Origin: Adiantum capillus-veneris
Lineage: Eukaryota > Streptophyta > Polypodiopsida > Polypodiales > Pteridaceae
Assembly (NCBI GenBank): GCA_014529385.2
Contig: CM043965.1
Coordinates: 19,395,912-19,459,911, forward strand
DNA: 64,000 bases
Direction: 5' to 3'
A program made the translations under genes and the position numbers. Under the pieces are notes generated by a model, which did not search any database, was not told the DNA's origin, and saw nothing but the letters and a program-made list of their open reading frames with translations. Shown piece by piece: positions 10,996 to 22,620 of this stretch (positions are counted from its first letter, which is position 1; the number at the start of each line of letters is the position of its first letter).

Positions 10996-12248
10996 GCAAG
11001 TGGCTGCGTCGAACCTTCTGTTCCGCTGTCAAACCCACACACGCCCGCTTCACTTAGCTCTCTCCCACGCACTGCCAACAACAATAAACTAGGTCAACGC
11101 AACCGGCAAGGTACAGGTAAGTTTTTTTTTAAAATTTTAAAAAATAAATAAACAAAGCAATTTTTTCATAAAACACAATAATAAAAAATACAAAAAAAAA
11201 TAAAAATCTAATTCATATAACAAACACAAGAACAAAAAATCCAATAAAACGAATAAATCATAAAAAATAAATAAAGAATTTAAGAAAAGATTTTCTAAAA
11301 ATCCAAATTAAAAAAAAACTCATAAAAAATCAAATTTGATCAAAAAAATCACAAAAATTAGATAAAAACACAAAAAAGAAACTCACAAAAATTTAAAAAG
11401 AGCTTGAAAAAAAGTAAAAAGATTAAAATCACAAAAACATAGAAAATATCGCTGAAAATTAAAAAACTCATAGAAAAAAAATAAAAAAGAGTAAAAAAAA
11501 ATAGAAAAAACGTAGAAAATTCACAAATAAATCACAAAATTTTAGAAAACTCAAAAAATATTTAAAAACCCAAAAAAAAATCACAAATAAATCATAAAAA
11601 TAGTAAAAAATTCATATTAACTCATTAAAAATTTAAAAAAAAAATAGAGATTCACAAAGAATTATAAAAATAAAAATCAAAAATCAAAAAAATTGTATAA
11701 AATCATAAAAAGACCAAAAAATTTAGAAAATTTTTAATTTCACAAAAACATTTAGAAAAATAAAAACAATTCATCGAAAGTGCCAGAAAAAGAAAAAAAA
11801 ACCAGAACGAGTCCGAAAAAAGCGTTAGAAAAGCAAAAATGAAAAGCCAAGATGTAGTGTATCGCATACTGAGCAACACCACAAGCTGAAAATCACACCA
11901 GGGAGACTGTGCCGAAGCGAATCCGAATAGCCGAAAAAAGCTGAATACGTTCAATTCGAAGCTGTGAAGGGCAAATAAATTTCTAAATTTGTCAAAATCA
12001 AGTTAAAAATCGACAAATCACGGGGGATTGCTGATTTAATCTGTTAAAGGCCCAGTTTTTCATCGTTTCAAAAGGTTGCAATTAATTTTGACACTGTCGA
12101 ACTAGAGTTAATCAACTCTTGTGAACCTGAAGAGCAGTCAACTTCAAAAGTGCTTTGCCACAAGCAGTTTTATCAAAACTGAGCAGGAGAAATTTTGCTA
12201 ATCAATACCAGAATCTGCCAATTGAGAGTTTTTGTAGATTGAGCCAAC
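10993..12248 (+). other. A-rich non-coding block with intron-like ends
   Basis: From about 11120 to 11960 the plus strand is extremely A-rich, mostly AAAAAT, ACAAA and similar words, with no coding potential. It is preceded by CAGGTAAGTTT (donor-like, near 11114) and followed by TTTTTGTAG (acceptor-like, ending near 12240), only about 10 bases before the ATG at 12249. A long leader intron for the following reading frame is therefore possible. A simple low-complexity expansion is the alternative. Confidence 0.4.
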
Positions 12249-14332
12249 ATGGACTCAAAGCGATCAGAGATTTCAAGTACAACAGAGCAAACTAATAGTA
12301 GTGGCAACACATGCACAACTGCAACAGAGAAAATTTTGCAGCTATATGCCTACAACGGGGATAAGGTTTTGTACACAGATACAGAAGTTCATAGGTCTCT
12401 TATGAGTAGCAAAAGCAACACAGGAGCCAAGATCCTATTGATCAGGGTAAAGCCACATTCAAAGAACTCCCAGATGTTCACAAACTTTAGTGGAGCCAGG
12501 TATTGCAAGCTCAAAGATGAGGTGCAGATAGAAGTACAAAAAATCCACCCAAGTGGTTATCTACAAATTTGCACAAGCCCGCAAAGCAACCATTTAGTGC
12601 ATATGCAATCAGGGTCATTGTACATGGATTACAGTGGTCAGATCTACAATTGAGAGCCAGAATTGAAAGATCCAACATATCAACCAATAGAAGCCAGTCT
12701 AATTGGAGAACCGAGCCAAAGACGGTACAAAGGTCTAGATGGAGTAGTCTACAGCTTGATGCTCAGTGTTTTAAAAGAAGATGCCGACAACTTGGCAAGC
12801 ACAGAAATAGAAACTTCTGATCGAGAGCTTGACATGACAGAACCAAATGAAATACCACCAATCATGGCGTATTGCTCATATTTGGACGAAAAGGTGGACA
12901 TTTTGATGAAGATTGTCCAAGAAATCCTGACAATAGGGATACATCAGCTACCAAGCAAGGTACGTAGCAAATTGTAAATGTGAATCTCGATGTAAGTGCA
13001 TTTAACTCGTCACTTTTAATGCAATCAGATAATACTGCATTACCATTAGAAGCACCAATAAAAACACTGCAAGTTCAAAATCAGCATAAGGATGCACAGG
13101 CACCTGAAAAGCTTAAAATCGATTCTTTGAACAATAAATTCTTGCATGAATTTAGTAAAGGTGTCGAGATATCACCAAAGGGTGAAAAAATTGTTAGGTT
13201 TGCAAATGATTTTTCATCCACTGACACAAGTGTGCTATCATTCACAAGTCTAAGGGACATATCAAACAGAATGATGTTAACATTGTATGGTACACGTCAT
13301 TCATATGCACACTATGTAGACCAAAAAGGACAACTGTACAAAAAGGATCAACCAGTGTTTGAACGGCCCACATACCAGCTCATAAAAGTGTGTCCAGTGA
13401 TAGATCAGAAAGGATGGTTCATTTCAGAGGAAAGAATCTATTATAGTTCATCCTCTCTAGAGATGAAGGATATTACCCAAGTGAACCCTAAAATCTGTTC
13501 AGAGCCAAACTCTCCTCCATCAAAAATCAAGCTTTGATGTTGTGACCAAACTAACATATACGTTGACCAAAATAGTCGTAGATATAGACGAGAGTCTAGC
13601 ATCTATGATGCCTTGGGTCCTGAAACCACAGAAGCTCATATCATAGGATACCCATGGGATAGACAATATCAAGGCAAAGATAATGCTATCTACATCTTGA
13701 CTTGGGGAATAATATGTCATGTTTCACGAAGATACATAGGAAACTATGCAGAAGGTTTGCAGATGCCAAACATCAACAGTGCTACCCAAAGTGTACCTTC
13801 ACAGTCCCAAAAGGTGATACTAAACCAGAGCCAAATAATTTTGAACTCTTACAATGAAGCAAGCTATAGTGATCACCCTAGGAAGGGGGGAGCTGTAAAT
13901 CCATCAAGCTGAGCTTATGTACCAGGAAATGCTACACCAAGTAGAAGCCCTAGGGCTTCTAGCCAACATACCTCTTCAAAGCAAAAACCATTGAAAGATA
14001 ATATGGTTGTTGGAAGGTTCCAATTGAACCAGATTCCATTAGAATCTGCAGATAAATGCTTGTATGAATATTATCAGAGAAAAAAGTTTTAGCTGATCTC
14101 CACAAATCAGAGTCAAAAGCCGACAAAGCCCATAGTGTTCAAACAGTTACATGTGATCAAGCTCACATATGCATATCAAGATGCAAATGGTAATGATTAT
14201 CAGCAAGATCAAAACCTTGTACAAACCCCTAAGGATGTCCCAACTAAAGTCAAAGACTATTTGAAGATGATGCAAAGCCTCAAGATGCCAAAACAGGGTG
14301 ACAAAAAAGTCAAAGTCAACAAAAAATAAAGT
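12249..14332 (+). pseudogene. Broken ORF with repeated Y-x-D-x-x-G-x-x-Y motif (element-associated)
   Basis: One frame runs from ATG 12249 to 12977 with one internal TGA. A second frame runs from 12980 to 14329 with about three stops. I do not recognise the protein. Its main feature is a short motif resembling Y-x-D-x-x-G-x-x-Y, seen at about 12621, 12726, 13313, 13397, 13559, 13667 and 14174. The spacing is irregular, roughly 30 to 200 codons. Similar motifs occur in the N-terminal gag regions of elements B (near 18641) and C (near 39020 and 39340), so this frame is probably retrotransposon-derived, either an N-terminal gag extension or an accessory protein. Codons between the motifs are rich in Q, K, S and T. 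No membrane segment or signal peptide is evident. Confidence 0.5.
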
Positions 14333-15675
14333 CTAAAAAGCTACACAAAGGTCACCACCAAAATCTCCTCCAAAGAGACAATTCTGCCAGAAAGTACAGT
14401 GATGTGGCCAACCACACCTAGAAGATGCTACTGAATTTGTGAGCATATCAGGAGACAAGCGAGGAGAATGTTGGGAAATCATCTCCACCACCATTGAAGT
14501 AAGTTCACAGATCATCAAAGCTCAATTTCCTGTGACCATAGCAAAGGATATGCCAGACGATATCATAATGGGAATGCCAATGGCCCAAAAGATTTTAGAG
14601 ATACATAATGCAAACATGACGGAGTCATCACAGACATCAAAGAATAAAGACCAAGACTGGTCACCCGCGGATGACAACACAAAGTCCTCAGACACATTTA
14701 AAATGGAGACTGATAATAAAGCAGGTCTTATGGAAGATGATTCATCTCCATCAATTAGAACTTCAGAAGAGCTTAAAGAAAATCAAGAAATATAAAGTGG
14801 AAATCAAACAAAGCAAAGAGCAACCACAGAAGCTATTGAGCAGGGAATGCCATCAAAGCCAAAAGTTAAGAAGAACGGTGTTGCAGACAACCAAGAAGAA
14901 ATAGGAAGTCCAAAGATCAATCAGACATTGCCAGCAAAATCAGCTGTTGTAAGTGAGATTGGAAAATAGAGTCTCAAGTCACCCTCCATAGAGACACAAT
15001 TAGATCAAGGTGAGACCATGGCAAAAGCAGGACAAAGTCTCTAGTAGAACCAGCAATGAGAATAGCTATAGTTCTTAGCAGTACAAAAAGAGCAAGTGTC
15101 AAATGCAATGCTCTACTGGATACAGAAGCAAAGTGTAATATGGTTGCACACAACGTCCAGAGCATTCTAGAGATTACTCCATACAAACATGATAGAAAAA
15201 CAATGCTAGGTATGCATACAGGTCAAGAAGAAATGGTTGCTACATTAGCATCCAAAATCATGAAGAGAAGGTAAAGTTTCATGTGAAGCCTTCAAAAGAA
15301 ATGCTTGTAGATGTCATCCTTGGACATCAGTGGTTAGCCAACACAAGGCCTACAAAGAAGATACAATGCTAATACTCTCTTCTCCAAGAGGTAGCAAGCA
15401 TATACAGGTATCGTTAATGCCAGATTCAAAGTTGCTAAAGTCACAAGAATCAAAGACAAATCTTGCAAACAAAGGTAAAGCTAAAGTGGAACCTCCACCG
15501 ATTAGCATAGAAGGTGTGACAGCATATGCCTCTACATCAAAGAGCCCTCATGGATCATCTTCTTCAAGCAAGTCAAGCTTTCAAAACTTCAAGTCAATTG
15601 CTAAACCAACTAAAATCTTTAAGGAGACACCCAAAAAAGCAAAGATATTTCAGCCAAAGTACTCAAGAAAGAAAA
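14333..15675 (+). pseudogene. Retropepsin-like remnants upstream of LTR B
   Basis: Two protease-like pieces are visible. Around 14439-14630 a frame reads like the second half of a retropepsin (PVTIAKDMPDDIIMGMP). At about 15056-15350 another reads LLDTEAKCNMV, an altered DTG active site with Glu for Gly, followed in a second frame by VILGHQWL, the usual C-terminal retropepsin motif. A basic Ser/Lys-rich tail continues to the LTR. Several frameshifts and stops are present. The region ends in the purine-rich AGAAAGAAAA directly at the LTR edge, which could be a polypurine tract. It may therefore be the 3' end of an element whose 3' LTR is 15676-16598. Confidence 0.5.
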
Positions 15676-16598
15676 TGTTAGCACCAGCAAGCTAACGCGG
15701 ACACCATTTTTCAGAGTTCTCCTTGTAAAACAATTATTATTTTGATGAATCGAGAATATTGTAACTCCTATTTTCTTGGCAAACTTTATAATTAATGAGT
15801 CGGGGCTACAAGCTTCCAGATTGTATCAGTCAGTCAATTCCCAGCTTTGGTAGAACTCTAAATTATTAGTTTTGACCACCCAAAAACCTTGGCTAAGGTA
15901 TAAAAGCCAATTTTTGTAAGTTTTATATAAGTTTTTTGGATAAGAAATACTCAGCGTGAGCTAACGGCGCTCACTTCTCTCCTTCTCGCGCTTCCTACTC
16001 CCTCTCCGGTTGTCACATTGCAAATGCGTTTGTTGCATTGCAACTGCAGGTAAGAGCTCTACGCATTGACTTAAGCCATTCACAGTATTTCGTAGCTTTT
16101 GGCGTCGCTGACCCGCGGCCTAATTTCATCATAACTAGGAGTTTACACTTTTAAATCGAAAACTAAGCATAGGCGGGATATTGGGGCATCATTGCTAAGC
16201 GTTTAGATGCATTCTGGGTCGAAAAAGACTAGGTAAAAAATCCAGTGTTGTTAATAATCGCAACTTTGGTACTTGACCTAAAGTGGGATTTGAGGCCATA
16301 GGCCTATTTGCTTAGGTCTTATAAACTTGTCCTAGAAGTTTCGTTATGTTTGGATGTCATTTGATGTTGTAACAGATGTGATTTGCTGACCGATGAGCGA
16401 TTGGCTTTTGGTGATTTCAGTCACTTGAGTGTAGCCTGAGTGAGATGCGAGTTGTTAGTTGTTTCCAAGAGACTGACAACCTCTTGTAGCCTCTATGCAC
16501 TAGTCGAGTCAGCTTTGTCACATGGTTTGAAAAACTAATCGTGGTTTTCGCTAGTACTGCAATAAGATAGGATGGTGAGGTTAGACATGCGTCCCACA
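15676..16598 (+). mobile_element. LTR of element B
   Basis: It begins TGTTAGCACC, exactly as the 3' LTR of element C begins, and ends CCCACA two bases before the PBS. It shares with the C LTRs the block GGGGCTACAAGCTTCCAGATTG and a following TATA region. It is a 5' LTR for gag-pol B. A purine-rich edge at its left side means it may also be the 3' LTR of the coding region 12249-15675. Confidence 0.75.
15899..15906 (+). promoter_or_regulatory. TATA box of LTR B
   Basis: TATAAAAG lies about 700 bases before the LTR end. A splice-donor-like CAGGTAAGAG follows at 16048-16057 within the proposed R/U5. Confidence 0.6.
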
Positions 16599-16600
16599 TT

Positions 16601-16618
16601 TGGCACCGCTGTCGGGGA
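16601..16618 (+). other. Primer-binding site of element B
   Basis: TGGCACCGCTGTCGGGGA matches 15 of 18 bases of the TGGCGCCGTTGCCGGGGA type PBS used by Athila/Tat elements (tRNA-Asp, from general knowledge). It starts two bases after the LTR. Confidence 0.8.
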
Positions 16619-17293
16619 GCAAAGAGACCTAAACTAGGAAAAAACACAATTGTCTTGTCTAGTTGTCCTTTAACTTCCTCTAGGTTCGCCTAGAGTTCAA
16701 AACTCTCTTTTAGAAACCGCATAGCTTAAGATTGTCGTCTTTTGCTGTGTAGAGGTAGCTTGGAAGTAATCGTACTTGCTGAGTCCCTTTAGGACTATAG
16801 GATTGTAGATTTAGATTAGGATTTGGAGAATGATTGGTAGACGAGACAAGTCTTAAGATCAAGACTCTGAAAAACATAAAAAACACAAGAAAACGAGTGT
16901 TTGTGGATACTTTCCACAACCCCATTGCATGAGAATCTAGGAGTAGGGTAAGTAGGATCCGAGGTGGATTTCAGAACATTGCTCTCTCTGAAAGAATCAA
17001 GTGTGAGTTGTTATTGGAAGTTACAGAATTTTAGGTCTACGGCTAGAAATAGCTTGAAAAGACTCAAATCCACTCAATCCGACTGGAGAGTAAGCCTAAG
17101 AGTTGTCCGAACCAGTGGGTAAGCTCAAAGACACTTCGAGGTGAAAATTTCAAGAAGTTGACCGAAACTCAGATTATTTACTTTTTCTTCACATTTTAAG
17201 CCAAATTAAGTTTTGACTTGATTTATAGGCTTAAATAACATAATAAAACAACTATCTTTGAGAAAATTGCAAAAAGTACTCATTTCAAGCCTA

Positions 17294-17319
17294 AAGTTAA
17301 TAATCACGATTATTAACTT
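17294..17319. repeat. Leader palindrome B1
   Basis: AAGTTAATAATC, centre AC, then the inverted half; perfect except for the centre. Confidence 0.8.
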
Positions 17320-17580
17320 TCTGCTCTAAATTGGCCAAGGTTCATACCATTGACTCATTGCATGTGTACAAACAACTTTTGTAAAGGCCTAAAAGATTTG
17401 GATCACTAAACTGACAAAAAACAAGGTAAAAACTAAAGTTTGTACTGACTTTTAGAATCTTGAGTATAAATATAGACAAAATTGTCCAAACTTGTTAAAA
17501 TTTGATTCATAGGCTTATCTTGATGTGATAAACATGTGTATATGCTCATTTGATCAAAAATTTGCAAAAATTTGTCAGAA

Positions 17581-17602
17581 GTAAATAATTGTAATTATTT
17601 AC
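17581..17602. repeat. Leader palindrome B2
   Basis: GTAAATAATT, centre GT, then the inverted half. Confidence 0.8.
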
Positions 17603-17869
17603 ATCTGTCCTATTTTTCAACTTTTTTGACCAAGTGTGCATACCACTAGCTTCACCATGTTGTAATAAGCCCACAAACCAAATTTGGTATTGGACCACTG
17701 GAGTGAAATTGGTGACTAAAATTGCAAAGTTAGTCTGCGGACAGATAATGGATAACCATTTAATTAAAAATTGTCCAAACTGGATGGAAATTCGCTAGTG
17801 ACCTTAGCTTAAGGTGCTTAACAGATCTGTGTCAAAGTTGGGGTAAAAAATTACAAAAATTTATTAGAA

Positions 17870-17891
17870 GTAAATAATCGCGATTATTTAC
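17870..17891. repeat. Leader palindrome B3 (perfect)
   Basis: GTAAATAATC, centre GC, then its exact reverse complement: a perfect 22 bp palindrome. Confidence 0.9.
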
Positions 17892-18153
17892 ATCTGCTTC
17901 AAAACTTGATGATTTTGCAAATTTGAGTATACCACAAGGTCAAGCACATCAAGATGACCTCACAAATCAATTTTGGTGAAATTTGGATCCAAAAAGTGAG
18001 ACTTAAACGAGACTCTCAAAATTAGAGTCCGCGGATACCAAATAGTTGATAAACTTGATCAAAATTGGTCCAATCTTGTTGAAATTTTTCCAGAGACTCT
18101 AACAAGTTGTATAATTGCCAAACCTATCAAAAAGGTGCAAAAATTTGACAAAA

Positions 18154-18175
18154 GTAAATAATCACGATTATTTAG
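18154..18175. repeat. Leader palindrome B4
   Basis: GTAAATAATC, centre AC, then the inverted half with a final G instead of C. Confidence 0.8.
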
Positions 18176-18526
18176 TTCTGCTATCTAGAGACATCATTTT
18201 GGACTTTTGAACTCATACAGTGATAGGCCAACATAATATAAGGCCACAGGGCAATTTTGGGTTCAATCGGATCAAAATTGGTACAGATACACTCAGTTTA
18301 TAGGTTGCAAATTAGACCTTTGATTTTGCTAAAGTCGAATCTGAAAGTCAAATTTTGACTCCCATAGCATGATTTGAAGTGATACACAGAGACCGATCAT
18401 GAGAGTTCTCAAGAGCTCTACTGTCTTTATAAAAGAATAGCTAACTTGATTAATTTTGTACAGGAATCAGGTTGCAGACGAGGAATCAGTGGCTTGACAG
18501 CAAGTTGCAATTGAATCGAGTGGAAA

Positions 18527-21500
18527 TTGACAAAAAGTCAATCCAAAGGTGAGTACTCTAACGAGGAGTATGCTATTCGCATTGATGACCATGGTATTGA
18601 GTTTGCAGAAGAGGTTAGGGCAAACAAACAAGGAAAAATGTACATGGATCGAAACAGGACTCAGTATTTACAGGTCAAAAACCCTAACGTGATAGACAAA
18701 TTGGGGTTAGAAGTAAACACTATAATCCCAAATATGTCAGCAAAAGAAGGACCACCAACTTTGGAATTCAAGGGATACGATGAAGTAGACTTGAAGCCTT
18801 TGAAACGGCTTAGTACGGATAATCCTAGGATCGGAGTCTATTGTTGGGAAGATAGAAACATAGAAGATCTTTTGTGGACTTCTCATGCCAAACCATGACA
18901 ATAACAGCATGAAGATCATCTATATCTTCAAAATCAAAGATAAGGGATCAGCAGACCTACCAACCTACCTGTTTAGGGATTGTTATAACAACAACTTTGT
19001 TATGATGACTCATGAGGAGGTAGAACAAACCAAATACCAAGGGTATTCCATACGGGATTGGATATTGGGGCAAGGACCAGAAACAATTCCAAGGGATGAA
19101 CACCGTGAGAGATCATTTGAGAGTAATGTGAAGAAACCAAAAACCACCTCATCACATAGAAAATCGGGTGACAATAAGGCCACTCCAGGGCTACATGAGT
19201 CACTATTTCCAATAGACTGGTTTGAAGGACTCATAACAGGACCAACTCCCAGAAGACCGGGAGTTGAACCAAATAGACGTATCAGACCAGCTGATTTTTA
19301 AAAATGGGTCAGAAAATACAGTAGATCAGAGGATCCATATGACCACTTAGCAAGCTTTAAGCGAGTGCTAAGAGCAGAGCATATATTCGATCTCCATACT
19401 CAATTCGAGGGGTTTGGAACGACATTAGAAGGAAAAGCTCTGACATGGTTCCAAAACATTCCACCAAGGTCAATCATGGACTTGAACACATTAGCTCAAG
19501 GATTTGTAGCTGCTTGTTCCAAAACGAGATTAAACATAATACAATAGCTCAAATCTACAGCTTTAAGCAGAAACATGGTAAGTCTGTTAGGGATTGTGCA
19601 ACTCAAATGAAGCAATACATTGCAAGATGCCCAGAGATGGAGATACCTGCAGAAGAACGACTTGTATTTTTGTTTTTAGAGGGACTACTAAAGAAAGGAC
19701 TTCATGTTATACTCTATAGTAAAAAGCATACAATCCTAGAAACGTGTGTGTCTGATGCAATTGACCTAGGAGACAATTGCGAGATCTTCAATGAAGAAGA
19801 TGTCCCTAAGGATGACCAAAGCGAGAAAACAACATCCACAAAACCAACGCAAGTGGGAACGGCTACTGCAGCACCACTCTCAGCCATAGAAGATATGCTA
19901 AAAAGGATGAACGACATGATGAACAATATGCAAAAAGCACCTATGAGAGGACCAGGACACAGGATACCTCCACAGGGATAACCAATTAGGCCACAAAACT
20001 GGTGTGAAATTGAGGGTAATGGACCAACCATGAGACCCGCAAGTGCTACTTCAGACCAAAGTATGATGGGAATGTCTACTACGTACCCATGAGGCCCGAA
20101 GGACAACCCATGTACAGATATCAGCCTAATATGGCCCAAGCTCAAAGACCATCAATGGGTATGGAAAGACCTCAAATTGTGTTGGGACAATAACCTCCAT
20201 ATCCAGGACTAATGTAGTGCCTGTAAAGTACATGCACTCGGAAGGAGTCATAGATGAACAAGCATTAGTGCCTGTTACACCCTATGCAGAGCCTAGTCCA
20301 TCTACAATAATGGTAGAAGGAGATTGGTATAGTCCACATCCACCACCAATGGAAGAAACCATGACTTATGCTCCACAAGAGCTCGTAGCAATGTATTATT
20401 TAGCTAATCAAGGTGTCAGGCCTCCCATAGGAAGACCCATGATGAAGCCTAGAACAAGAAACTGTCATAACTGTGGTGCCGATGACCATTAGAAGAACGA
20501 ATGTCCAGAGCCTGACAAAAACCTTAAACCAATTAAAGCCTATTGCATACAATGTTGCAAAAGTGGAGGACACTTTCCGGAAGATTGTCCTAAGAATCCT
20601 TTTAATAAGGAAAAAACTGTCGTAAATGTAGTCCAAGTGATGCCTAGTAGCTCATCAGAGAGTGAACCAATTATTCCAATCAAGGTAATCACTAGAGCCG
20701 AGTCAAAGAAAAAGAAATACAACTACTATGATGATTCAGAGAAAATGAAAGTTTCTTCTCAAAGAATCAAAAGGAGTAGAAGCAAAAGATATGAGATGAG
20801 AAAACAAAAACAACGGGTTGAAAATGAAGAGAAGGCAAAAATGCTAGCCCGGGACAAGTTGAAAGAAACTGGTAGTGAATTCAAGGAAACAACCATGAAA
20901 TGTGGAGGATCCATTCTGGTTGATAAAATTTTTGAGCCTATTAATGCTACCTTGGAAGCCTACCAAGCAGGACTTAAAGCGGGCCAAAACATGGAAAACA
21001 AATGGAAAAACTATCCATCTCCAGACATGGAAGCAGCAAAGCTGGAGGCTTATCAAAATTTGGTAAGAATCACGCAAGAAATGCTGGATAAACAAAAACC
21101 CAAGCTTGAAAGTATTGCAAAACCTGAAAAGCTTACGGTAGAAGAAATAAAAGCAAAATTCGATGTGGTGGTAGAAACCCACCTTGAAACAAATGAACCG
21201 GAGCTTATGGTGCCGGACAGCAAAGATGCCTTAGACGGAATTCCATTCGTAGAGGAAGACTGGCCAGGACACTTATGGGAAAAGGTGAGAGAGATCAATG
21301 ATGGGAGCCTAACTTTAAAGTCAGCTCCTATAGAGGAAGTCTGGTTGGATAACCTACAATCTGATATGAACATGGATTTACAATCCTTGTACGGGGATTG
21401 TGGATCGGAAGCTTCAGGAATATCTAGACCATTGACATTAAAAACATTACCTTCTTACTTGGGAGATAATGAAGATGAATCCATCGTGTGCAAGGCCACT

Positions 21501-21716
21501 CAAGTAAAAAGAGCGAAACAGACCCTAGAAGTAGACAACATTCATTCAGTCATGTCTACACCCATACAATGCACTCTTACTTTGGGAGAATTGTTGAAAC
21601 TCAGACCATACTTGTGGAACGATCTACAGAAAACCCTAGAGAAGGTGGGGATAACGGGATTAATCTCTAAGAATTTGGGAAAAATGAAAAATGAAATGGA
21701 AAACAAAGAGATTTGA
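18527..21716 (+). pseudogene. gag: gag of element B (decayed)
   Basis: The N-terminal part at 18527-19300 is an unassigned extension carrying one Y-x-D-type motif (YMDRNRTQY near 18641). The retrotransposon gag core follows at about 19310-19800 in two frames, with ALTWFQNIP and a later block ending in LEGLLKKGL. Two zinc knuckles lie near 20460-20590: the first, CHNCGADDH, is cut by TAG and the second is CIQCCKSGGHFPEDC. The C-terminal part, 20637-21716, is a 359-codon Lys/Glu-rich frame leading toward protease. Frameshifts near 18890 and 19520 and several stops break it. Gag normally forms the capsid and packages RNA. Confidence 0.75.
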
Positions 21717-22620
21717 TCAGTTCTTATGAACAAGGTCGGATTATAAAGGGGAAGAAGGAAACACCACCCTTCCAATGAAATATAATGACGTTGAAACCAT
21801 GGCAATACTAGATAGTCGAGATGGCATAGCCATAACCACTAAAGCAGTATGGGAATCCTGGGGACATCCAACCATTAGACAAACGTGAATGAAATTGCAG
21901 TTGGCTGACGAACACATTGAGAGACCATTAGGGCTACTTGAAAAAGTGATAGTCAATTCCTGTGGAATTGAATATCAACACACTTTTTCCATAGTAGACT
22001 TTGGGAAAAAACTCAACTATGAAATCATATTGGGAAGACCTTTCATGTGACAGGTACAGCTTATCCAAGATTGGGGAAACAACTATCTGTACTTGAAGCA
22101 GGTGGGATCTATAACAAGAGTCAATCTGAAAGATTACACTTATAGATATGTCTTGAAAACACCCATCCAAGAGTTTAATTCAGTCTCTTCGGCTGAAACT
22201 AAAATTCCATCCTAGTTAAAAAAAGACACTCCTATTTGGATGTGTGGAGCTTCAGAAAATGGAAGCTTAAGACAAGAGGAATGTATCCTAGAAAGGGACT
22301 GTACAGACAAAGCCTACATACCCTGAACCTTTTCTAGAGCATTTATTTGAACCATTTGAGTGGACTCAAATTTTAACAACAATGGATGTATGTGTTAATA
22401 CATCTATGCCTACTCAATTTTGCAATGAGGATAGCTACGACATAATTCCCATCCAAATGATGTCAGTCCTCAACATTGAAAACAAAGATGAGGAACCCAA
22501 GGACTGGATGAAAGCTCAACAAGTCTTTTATGACCTCTATTACGATGCAGTTGATGGGTTAGATGAACACTCAGCTACCTCAAAAGATTCGGGGTCAGAA
22601 AAAGAGCACACAAGAGCTTA
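21717..22620 (+). pseudogene. Retropepsin of element B (decayed)
   Basis: Aligned with element C, this region shows the active-site block AILDSRDGIAIT, where element C has AILDSGAG, so the catalytic DSG is damaged. The downstream block NYEIILGRPFM is present, followed by a stop where C has Arg. At least six further stops follow before RT. The protein would have processed the polyprotein. Confidence 0.65.

Larger units (their letters stand above)
16619..18526 (+). other. Non-coding leader of element B with palindrome repeats
   Basis: About 1.9 kb without a coding frame. Four copies of an AT-rich palindrome occur at about 17294, 17581, 17870 and 18154, spaced 284-289 bases apart. A half copy (GATTATTTAC) lies at 17172. 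Text between the palindromes is weakly similar, so the leader looks like an array of diverged ~285 bp units. TTTTGTACAG ending at 18463 is a good splice-acceptor-like site about 60 bases before gag. Confidence 0.7.
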
